Source of the DNA: Ornithodoros turicata
Taxonomy: Eukaryota; Arthropoda; Arachnida; Ixodida; Argasidae
Direction of reading: 5' to 3'
Assembly (NCBI RefSeq): GCF_037126465.1
Contig: NC_088201.1
Span: 133,452,052-133,516,051 of the forward strand
DNA: 64,000 nt
A program made the position numbers and the translations under genes. Each line of letters opens with the position of its first letter. Position 1 is the first letter of the stretch. Of this stretch, positions 55,991 through 64,000 are shown piece by piece. The notes under the pieces are model-generated. The model was not told the origin of the DNA, did no database searches, and worked only from the letters and a program-made list of their open reading frames with translations.

Positions 55991-56462
55991 AATAATATAT
56001 TTGAGAAATAGAAAAATATATATCTCAAATGCAAAATGGTCAAACAACCGTCATACAAAATGGACGCAAATACTAAATAATTGCAGTCAGCTGTGAAGAG
56101 TCCGTTCACGTGCCGATCTTTATCCGAGTTTTATCTCAATACAGCTTACAGAAACAGGATTTCTTGAAATGAATTATGGAATTCCTAGTTCTGTTGAAAC
56201 TAGAAGTTCAACTCACAGTGCGCACACAAAATGATAAGAATCAAAGGAATGGCATAACCGAAGTAAAATAGGGAAGTCGACAATTACACGCTATGTAACC
56301 TGTCCGTATTCGGCATAGTAGCTGCTGTGACTAGTAGTCACCAGACCTCCAAGGTAGGGGGGGCTCGATACGAAAACCCGCTGATCCTGTGTCGACAACA
56401 CACACAGACTTGTGCACACTGCAAACTGAGGATTAAAAAAAGGAACGAAAATAGTTGATTTA

Positions 56463-56682
56463 GGCCCGGTTTCACCAACGCTGGTCAACTCTGAACCAAG
56501 ATCAAGCGTTGCTAAAATTTGAGGTTAACACTCAATTCTTTCTAGCAAACTTTAGTTGGTGACGGTATGAATGTTTCAGTAACAATAGCTCCCTTTAGTG
56601 AAGAACAGTTAAGTGTTAAATTCAAGTTAAGGGACCGTTGATCTCGGTTCAAATGTTAATCGGCGTTGGTGAAACCGGGCCC
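56463..56682. mobile_element. MITE with GGCCCGGTTTCACCAACGC ends
   Basis: The terminal inverted repeats GGCCCGGTTTCACCAACG and CGTTGGTGAAACCGGGCC are perfect over about 18 bp. The element is about 220 bp, AT-rich inside, with further inverted motifs (GTTAACACTCAATT/AAGTGTTAAATTC). Confidence 0.85.
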
Positions 56683-56689
56683 CAGACGT

Positions 56690-59600
56690 TCACAGTACGA
56701 TTACATGTATAGGCTGTCATGACCAATGAGGTGGTGTCACGAGATTGGAAGTATTTTGAAAAGCTCATACTTTGAAAACCATTCAAGAGTGCTTCTTAGA
56801 TAGACGCCATGAACTGCAAAACTTTCGCGATCGTCACACTGGTCCCCCCCCCCCGCACACACACACATATGTTATGTTCTCGGATTTGCACGATTTGTGT
56901 GGGTCGGTCCGTGGCAGGTAGCGGGGGGGGGGCTCGAGCCTCCCCTAGCTCCCCTGTGGCTATGCCACTGCTAGTAGATGAAGATAACTTTTTTTTTCTA
57001 TTTGGCTGCGATTCGTGTTATCGCTTTTGTGAGATGACGAGAGGTGTGATCTTTCGCCACGAAATGTGGTCATTTCACTAGTTTATTTCAGTCGTCTCCA
57101 TCGCATTACGCGGCGCTGATTGCCCACAGTTTGTCGTGAGACGATTGTTGTGCTTGCGAGTAAACGGAGGATCCGTCTACAGACTTCAGAGTTCAATCCA
57201 AGAAATTGTATTTGCATTGCAAGATAGTTATCGTGCGACATTTACCGTGGTGCCCCCTCCTTCCATGCTCCGGTTCTTCGTTCAGTTCCCCCACATGTAG
57301 AAAACAAAAGAAACTAGTTGGAAAGAAAAAGGAACGAGACAAAGAATCGTGTGCTCTGGGGAAGGGGATCGGCTCGTATTGTTTTCTCTCTGGGCAATAG
57401 TATCCACGCCTAGCACTGACAATTGTTTTGTAACAGCCTGCTTTCCGCCCCTAACAGGCTTCGCTGTCATAGAAGTTGTCAGTGGCACTGGGAGACCGAA
57501 GTTGATTCGTCATGCGCAGCGAAGGGCGCAATTGTTATGATTCGAGCCTATTGTGATAATCGCTGTTTCATTGTGATAAGTATTATAATAATAACGAATA
57601 CAGTTCTATATGCCATTTGACAGCAGGGCTGCTTGTCCGTCGCCTAGCAAAAAGATTGCAACGAAACAGCTGTTGTACGAAATGCCGCAAGCGTTCATTG
57701 TACACGCGCGCATTGCTTACTAGGGGCAAAAATAGGATGCTACGATTTTTAGTTCTCTCCATAACAGTTGTTTCGATCCAAAGCCAATATGTTACTCTGT
57801 GGAAACCTTGCAAGAATGTCAGAAATACAAGCGAAGAGACACTCAAGAGCCAAGCTCTAAACAACTGCTTTGTTGCGTTCCCCTGTGATTCTCTTACAAT
57901 GAGAAATGAGATACAACAACCGAAGTAACGTCAACGCGTGCGCATTCTCGTTGTTTTTCCTCGGTCGTTCGTCCTGTGTGTTCGTCACGTTGACCCGGTT
58001 GCAGCAGCACAGTGGATGCCAATCTCCCGTGAGGTGGTCTATTTCCAGGTCTCGCGTAACGGACTGTTACACTGGTTATACACTGGTCATTTCAGATCTA
58101 TCCGCTGCGCCGTAGAGCACTACGTAGAAGGTAAAGAGCATGTTGGTTGGAACTCATCAAAGGAAGACGTCACCCTTGTCGAGAAACGGTAGGGAGAATT
58201 TGTGTCAAATAAACCTGGGTTGCTAGTTGAACGCCGTCCGTGTCTGTCGTGTTTGCGTTCGTCCACCAAGATGCGTCACCGAGAAAGCACGAATTCAGCT
58301 GAAATCGCCCGCAGAGCGCTGTCGTCACTTCTGCACTTCGTTCGCAGACCATGGCGCAGACCATATCCCCAGGGCTCAACTGATTTCGGTATTATCGCTG
58401 CTGAGTAGACTTTTCATGCTGCTCTCATTTGTTTTGAGCAACGACCGCTCGTCAAAAACGCTTAAGAAACGTTCCTGGGTGTGTTTCCGGGAATCTGCAG
58501 TTGTGAATGTAGAAAGGCGCGTGTAAAAAAGGGGAACATAGATTTCCCCCATTTCCTGTCTTTTTTCTTTTTCTCGCGAATAGAAAAATCGGGAACTCAG
58601 ACTCGGTGAAAAGCATGGCGGCAAATGATGCGCAATGGTTCGTTGTGCTTTGTTTGTATGATGTTGTTTTACGCTTGATACACATAACCAACCCGCCAAG
58701 CAAATACAGTCGACACTACAGTACGAGAATACAGTAGCATTTTAGTAGTTACATTATTTTTCTATTTGGAATACACCGTACTGAGGAACGTAGACCGGGA
58801 CAACGTCACACGCGAAATTGATACATTAGGGAAACGGCACAGGGAAATGTGACGGGGTTTTCATTTCGTCATTTCGACTGGGACATTTTACCCAACGCCG
58901 TTTCATCGAACGCCGATTTATCATCCCTTGCGTTTCGTCGTCCCTCGTCTCGGGATTTTACTGTCACGCAAAGACAATTCTCCAAAGCATCGGGGTGCAC
59001 AATCGGTTATGAAAAGCAGAAAAGCGTGAAAGCAAATACAAGAAAACGAACATCTGATAAAAACGTCTCTGATCTTGTCAGCCTGCTAGCCGGCATCAAC
59101 CCCACGCCATCATCATGTCTTCGTGTGCGTGTGTTGTTGTAATCTTGTATTTTGTTTCGTTAGAACGGGTGCGGAAATGTTTTCTTCCCTGTCCTAATAA
59201 TTATGCTTGAGCCACTACACGAGGAGTTCCTCTTGACATTCGCACTTTAGGAATTAGCTAACTCTGAAATTAGCCGCAGGAATACCGCTGGTAGCCTGAA
59301 TAACGCGGTCAGTCAGGGACATTTTTGGGGCGGGAGCGGGACATTTCGGTGTGGAAGTTTCGGTGCACGGACTTTTTTTTTCGGGGATATTGTTTCCTAC
59401 AACCATTCTTCGCTGTTTGCGAAGGCAACGCCGATAGCTACTGTTATAATAATAATAACTCGAGGCTTTACGTCGCGAAACAACTGCGATCAGTTACTGT
59501 CATGAAACAGGTTCTCCGTTCATGGGCTTATCCCCTTTACTATACACTGAGCCTATACTGATATTATGACAATAACGTGAAGGTAATGGCAAATGTTATG

Positions 59601-60240
59601 AGCACGTTATGGAGAAATGCAGCGAAATAAAAGCAAGTTTCTCACAGACACGTAGCTGATTGACGTACTGTCAGTGTGACTTCCCTTAGAGAAACATGCG
59701 ACGCATATGACACGCTACTGCTATTTCCTTTTCATGTTCACTCCCAAAATCGAAAATTCTCTTTCTACAACCAAGGTCATCGAGTATAGCTTTAGAACAG
59801 GTTTGCTAGCCAATTTTAGATAGCTTTTAATTATGACACCCAAGTACTCATAACGTTGTACTCGCGCGCTTTAGCCTGAAGAGGCAAAGCCAGTTCGCCG
59901 CGTGACTCAGAAGAGGCACCCGAACATATATGTATATCCAATATCTTGTACATCCTCGAAGGAGGAGCAGCAGTCGCCAAGTAAAGATGCTCCAGAGCAG
60001 TCGTGTGTTTTGAGCATCTAGAAGAGTTATCTTGCCTACACATTGAGCACGCGGCCATTAGGATATCCCGTGAAACGTTCGTCCTGAGCGTCAGCTGGAT
60101 AGACTGCTTGGAGGGGACCTTGCCCCAGCATGATAAAGTTCCGAGGGGCAGTGGGACAGACGCTCAAGCCCCCACGTAGTTGTGTTAGTGTATATCACAC
60201 AAACAAATGTCGTTGACTAACAACGCATTGTGGGGTTGGT
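56690..60240. other. no confidently recognised gene
   Basis: A plus frame 57938-58192 (84 codons, starting MRILVVFPRSFVLC) is followed at once by AATAAA (58208), but has no known motif. The minus frame 59831-60058 partly resembles a LINE RT end (YEYLGVI in another frame) but is too short to call. Poly-C occurs near 56845. Confidence 0.4.
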
Positions 60241-60760
60241 ATGGCATTTCAGACGCGACGGAGCTACGGCAGACGGTAGCACCCCGATTCGTCCAAATGT
60301 TTAGTTCGTCCAAGTATTCACAACGTCCAAGTACTCAGCACGTCCGAAAAAAATTGGACATAGTGGGCATTGGACGAACCGAACCAAAGGGGGGAAAACT
60401 TGACCAACCCGTCCAAATAACCGTACCGTCCAAACGCTTGTTTCGTCCGAAAAGGGAGGGGGATCTCCGAATGCGAGTGAACAATTGCTTCGTTTACGAT
60501 TGAAGGTATGGTTTAAACGTTCACACCGAAAGATGCCATGCCATACACCAAGTAAAACGAAAAACAAATGCTCAATCTGCTCTGTTTGTTTATTTTTCTT
60601 TCTTTCTTTTTTTTTCATTCCAACAACTGTCTTGTTAGTTGAAGGTAAGATTTAAACATTCCCACTGAAAGATGTTATACACCGAGTAAAACGAGAAACA
60701 AATGCTCAGCCTGCTCCGTTTAGTTTTTTTTTTTTTTTCTTCATTTGAACAACTAACTTA

Positions 60761-61000
60761 TTAATCAGCATGGCCCAGCAACTGGGACATGCGCTGCAGG
60801 TATGCCTTGATGACATGAGCAAACTGCTCTGTTACGTCTCTGAAGGATGCTTCGTTTCCCAGCATCATTTTCCCTGAGCTGTATTTTCCGTACGCCCATG
60901 AGAAGGAAGAGCGAGCCTCTTGGATCGTCGCGTTGTTCACCACGAAATTGCCTCGTCTCCTGCTTGGCGAAATCCCGTTCAACAGCAGCCGAATGCGTAC
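60761..61000 (-). CDS. exon-like C-terminal fragment in the Mutator-type element
   Basis: The reverse strand reads LNGISPSRRRGNFVVNN, then EARSSFSWAYGKYSSGKM, then VTEQFAHVIKAYLQRMSQ, and ends GHAD with TAA. Its composition is more coding-like than its surroundings. No family was recognised. It could be the last exon of a captured gene or of a lost transposase. Confidence 0.35.
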   Translation of the reverse strand, partial: VRIRLLLNGISPSRRRGNFVVNNATIQEARSSFSWAYGKYSSGKMMLGNEASFRDVTEQFAHVIKAYLQRMSQLLGHAD

Positions 61001-61137
61001 AATTATGAACAGCATAAGTGTCACAGAAATGGCGTACGTCCCCCGTTTTCAACAAATCAGGGCAGATAACGATATCATTCGAGATAATGGTTGGCTAGGA
61101 GCGTGCTATGCGGTGAAGTTCATTTTTAAGAGTGTAG
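61000..61137. mobile_element. right half of a CACTCTT-family MITE
   Basis: It runs from ACAATTATGAACAGCATAAG through GGCGTACGTCCCCCG to TTTTTAAGAGTG and TA. The left half is absent. Confidence 0.8.
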
Positions 61138-61609
61138 GTCAGCGGTCCTGTGAACGGGTTTGTGTTTTCTGTGATTCCCCGTTTGATCGATAATCAATTT
61201 GCTTTCATGAATACAGTCACCTGCCATTCACCCAGTATCAAAATGGCCTGTGCTTTCATGAATGCAGCCAGGCAATCGCCTGCCGAAAGGCAGTCGTCTG
61301 CCGAAAGGAGCAGAGTCTTTAGGAATTCCCCCATTTGGACGAAATGGGCTATTGGACGGTACGGGTATTGGACGCGCTGGGCAAGTTTCTCCTCGCCTGT
61401 TCATTTCGTACAAGTGTCCAGTACGTCCGATTTTTTCGGACGAATTAAATATTTGGACGTTGTGAGTACTTGGACGAAATAAACGTTTGGACGAAATGGG
61501 GCGTAACCACGGCAGACGATGAGGACAATACGGAAAAGGGCGGTGTGGTGCCTTTCCGTCCTTTCCGTACTGTCCTCGTCTGCCGTAGCTCCGTCGTGTC
61601 TAAATGCCG

Positions 61610-62280
61610 TTGATCACACATTTTCCGCGGCACCCTTTTTTCTTTTCTTGTTGTCTTGATGGGAAAGTTATGCATCAACTTGTACAACTTCAGGAAGGTG
61701 AATTGCATTGTTGCATTTTTGGTGATACGACATGCCGTGTAAAACAGTTGACATGGTTACAGAAATACCACGTTTTTATTTTAATTTTACTAAGTTATTT
61801 AACTGACTAACTACTAACTACCACGTTTTTGTGGCTTCATAAGAAGAACTATTAGCTGGGAAGCCACATATGTAAGGACGCGTACATGTTCACTTGCAAG
61901 AGTCAAGGACGGCGGCAGATGGAAGGAACGTTATACAGAAGGTTTTCGAGATTGTGCAATGCGAAAGACAAGAATACATAACACAGAAGTAGTCCCACAG
62001 CATATGCCTGATCTAATTTTATGAATCCCCCCCCAAAAAAAAGGTAAATTTTATCACCGATTTGCTGTTTCTTGTTCTCTCTCTCTTTTTCGTTTTTCTT
62101 TTTGCCATAAAAAAAGGATTTGACCGACAAAATCCCCTTGCCTACATAACGAATGTTTATCATCGTGTAGACGGTACCTGAATTCAGTCATACGCGTTAC
62201 ATTACGGCACACGTGTGCGTGATTCGGGGACGGTTTTTTCTTTTGTGTGTTTGCGTGTGTGGCTGGACACGTTTCCTTGT
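61610..62280. other. no recognisable gene
   Basis: The segment is AT-rich with short direct repeats (ACTAACTA). A poly-C/A tract lies near 62030. Confidence 0.45.
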
Positions 62281-62287
62281 CGACAGA

Positions 62288-62803
62288 CAGTGCTGTGCGT
62301 AGCGGCGCTACTAACAGAGCAGCTCTTTTCGCTACTTTTTCAGTAGCGGAGGAGCGCTCGCGCTAAATTTCTAACCAATAGCGGAAAAATAATTCCCGCT
62401 ACAAATTTTGGTAACGTGTCCGATGCTGCTACCGCTACTTTAGTGGGCAAGACAAAAGAAGTAACTCGTATTCCACGGCATTTCACTTCGACAAGGCAGT
62501 ATCCGTGTCACAATCCGGCATGACCAAAGCGATATGTTCTAATTTCTGTACGCTCTTATTCTGCCTAGAATAAAGTTCATAGCTGGTATCGACATTTTTC
62601 GTGCTTATTGTTCCTGCAAAAAACAATATTTTATTGCCTAAGCGTTGTGTGGGCTCTACTCATCATGGTTACATGTTCGTCATCAAAAAATATCTTACGA
62701 GGCAGCTTGGCAGTAGCGCCGGTACATATTTCCTTCCGGTAGCGGTACCGCGCTACGTTTCGGAATGAGTAGCGGCGTTTCAGAGGAGTAGCGAATAGCG
62801 CTG
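62288..62803. mobile_element. TIR-like element with GTAGCG-repeat ends
   Basis: CAGTGCTGTGCGTAGCGGCG at the left and, reversed, CAGCGCTATTCGCTACTCC at the right form imperfect inverted ends. CGCTAC/GTAGCG motifs extend about 100 bp inward on both sides around an AT-rich core. No matching flanking duplication was seen. Confidence 0.55.
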
Positions 62804-62867
62804 TAGAGGAGGTGGTGTTCCCTCTACATGAGTCCCGACCGGCGGTGATAGATTTTTTTTTTTTATA

Positions 62868-63060
62868 ATTAGGGGTTTACGTCGCGAGACAACTGAGATC
62901 ATGAGCGACGCCACAGCGGTCGGTCTGTGGATTGCTTTTGCCCACCTGAGGGTTCTTTAACGTGGGATGAAAGCTCATCACACGGCACACCGTATTCGGT
63001 GATGGAATGTCCCAGCGGGCAGATGGCTGTGGCCTCACGCTAGGACGGTGCCGGTAGAAC
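62868..63060. repeat. dispersed repeat, second long copy of the 49920 family
   Basis: The order of motifs is the same as at 49920 (GTTTACGTCGCGAGACAACT, CAGCGGTCGGTCTGTGGATT, TCTTTAACGTGGGATGAAAG, ATCACACGGCACACCG), with extra sequence beyond. Confidence 0.75.
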
Positions 63061-63627
63061 GCCATCGGCCAGCGGCCAGCGCTGGGTTACTTCGCACAAA
63101 ACACTGTTAACAGGGGTTTCAGAATGCAACAGGGAAACAGGGAAACTAATAATATGGTTACTAAAATAAAGAAGTTCCGACGTAATAGTGTGTAATACCA
63201 ATTTTCAGTGTTGCCCGCTGTACAGGGGGTTGTTTGACACCAGCCGTCGCACCGCTCCGCTACGGCGCATTTTTCATGGCAAACTAAAAATATTTATAGC
63301 GCGTTGTAGGTCGTATGGTTTCGCATATGGTATTTAGAAGCAACGAAGTCTCTAGTCACATCACCGGCATATCATGCTTGTCTATTGCTTTACAGTATCT
63401 TTAAGGGTGAATCGCATGGCACGAAAAACTGGCCGAAAACTGGCCGAACCGAAATCGGGACCGAACTTTTTTCTGTGCGTCACCGCATGCTACCGAAATG
63501 CACCCCGAATTTGGGACGAAGCCTTCTGACCTTGGGGAACATCGCCTTTCAACAATCCAGGTCAATGAGATATTCCCTGTATATTCATAGTGGTAGAAGT
63601 CGCACACACGGCAACAGTCAACCCCAT

Positions 63628-63850
63628 TGCTACGTTGAACATGAAAGAACTGATGTTCTGAGACTGGAACAACATAGAAGGGACAAATACATACAAAGCC
63701 TCAATTTGCCTAAGAAATTAACGATGAAAGATGAAAGTCTCTGAAAAGGTTATCTAGCTGTAGGACTCGAAGCCACATCTTCTGGATTGCCGGTCCAGGG
63801 CTCTACCAATTGAGCTAAGCTAACACGCCTTCTCAGCGACTTCCAGGGTG
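63628..63850 (-). mobile_element. Ruka-like tRNA-derived SINE
   Basis: The tRNA-like head is at 63749-63824 (reverse strand). The body matches 31815-31925 in reverse (CTGATGTTCTGAGACTGG, AGGGACAAATACATACAAAG). Its 3' end sequence recurs at 63962-64000, implying a second copy running off the right edge. Confidence 0.8.
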
Positions 63851-63959
63851 CGTCATCTGAAGGGACAAACCACCTCTCTCTCTCACTTATCCTCCTTTCA
63901 CTCTTACATTTTTGCTCACTCATACACACATTCATACGACGGGATCGACGCAGGCGGCA

Positions 63960-64000
63960 ACTGTTGAACATGAAAGAACTGATGTTCTGAGGCTGGAACA
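63960..64000 (-). mobile_element. 3' end of another SINE copy cut by the window edge
   Basis: GTTGAACATGAAAGAACTG, then ATGTTCTGAGGCTGGAACA equals the SINE 3' end seen at 63641-63680, with one difference. Confidence 0.65.

Larger units (their letters stand above)
60275..61508. mobile_element. Mutator-type TIR element with CGTCCAA-repeat ends, 9-bp duplication
   Basis: ACGGCAGAC is duplicated exactly at 60266-60274 and 61509-61517, the 9-bp target duplication typical of Mutator-like elements. The ends are GGTAGCACCCCGATTCGTCC and reversed GGTTACGCCCCATTTCGTCC, followed by CGTCCAA repeats over about 200 bp each. The core contains a tandem duplication (60500-60640/60640-60765), an exon-like minus-strand ORF and half of a CACTCTT MITE. 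Confidence 0.85.
60243..61608. mobile_element. foldback element interrupted by a Mutator-type element
   Basis: The left arm 60243-60274 (GGCATTTCAGACGCGACGGA, GCTACGGCAGAC) and the remainder 61518-61608 (GACGATGAGGACAATACGG ... inverted arm ending TAAATGCC) form one foldback of about 130 bp once the 1.2-kb insertion is ignored. Confidence 0.7.

Noticed and set aside
56291..56488. Prodomain exon of the ADAM10-like gene (GLVTTSHSSYYAEYGQ)
   Set aside because: Weak resemblance to the ADAM10 prodomain, but the donor is GTTACA and the phase does not match the 34806 exon.
57938..58192. Small gene ending just before AATAAA
   Set aside because: No domain, no splice evidence, and overlapping frames on both strands; kept as a note only.
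59831..60058. LINE reverse transcriptase fragment (YEYLGVI)
   Set aside because: Only seven or eight residues match and in a separate frame from the open stretch; too short to support.

Overview
This is an intron-rich, transposon-dense invertebrate genomic window. An ixodid tick or another chelicerate is the most likely source. The reasons are a Ruka-like tRNA-derived SINE, Penelope-like and LINE remnants, Ty3/gypsy fragments, BEN-domain and PIF1-helicase fragments of the kind common in tick assemblies, and very many nested miniature transposons. No bacterial features (operons, Shine-Dalgarno sites, CRISPR) are present. The species cannot be fixed from the sequence alone.

The only clear host gene is an ADAM10/Kuzbanian-like metalloprotease on the minus strand. 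Its exons are spread over about 26 kb (34806 down to 8515) and the splice phases agree. In coding order they are: end of the prodomain and start of the catalytic domain (34584-34806), catalytic core (29697-29889), an optional-looking 81-nt in-frame exon (29390-29470), the zinc-binding exon (15249-15421), the post-zinc/Met-turn exon (11674-11854) and the disintegrin exon (8515-8671). Upstream and downstream exons lie outside the window or were not recognised. The introns are filled with mobile DNA.

Layout. 1-830: decayed LINE ORF1 (minus). 0.95-7.95 kb: foldback MITEs, a nested TIR element (2381-3889, 7-bp target duplication), a hAT-type element (5225-6313, perfect 8-bp duplication) and a Harbinger-type MITE (7599-7948). 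9-15.7 kb: tRNA-like remnant, hAT and LINE fragments, hairpins. 16.95-18.37 kb: tandem satellite whose units keep an open frame. 21.6-21.8 kb: PIF1/Helitron-type helicase fragment. 22.4-28.5 kb: Ty3/gypsy element split by a 3.9-kb TIR element that carries a BEN-domain gene. 30-34 kb: MITEs, SINEs and a CCAATATTGG-repeat element with an internal minisatellite. 35.4-37.0 kb: Penelope-like element. 39-40.7 kb: MITE cluster. 41.3-42.5 kb: unrecognised minus-strand gene candidate with a duplicated exon. 43.15-43.53 kb: palindromic array. 45.1-48.2 kb: HARBI1-like (PIF/Harbinger transposase) gene with two frame lesions and a hAT-type insertion in an intron. 50.2-54.7 kb: giant foldback element. 55-64 kb: further TIR elements (one with a perfect 9-bp Mutator-type duplication, inserted into another foldback) and SINEs.

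The strongest recurring theme is architectural. Many unrelated TIR elements here each have ends built from their own degenerate, often palindromic short repeat (AACCGAA, GTAACT, CGTCCAA, CCAATATTGG, GGACCACA, AATCCTTAT, GTAGCG). Several of them carry exon-like coding fragments in their cores.
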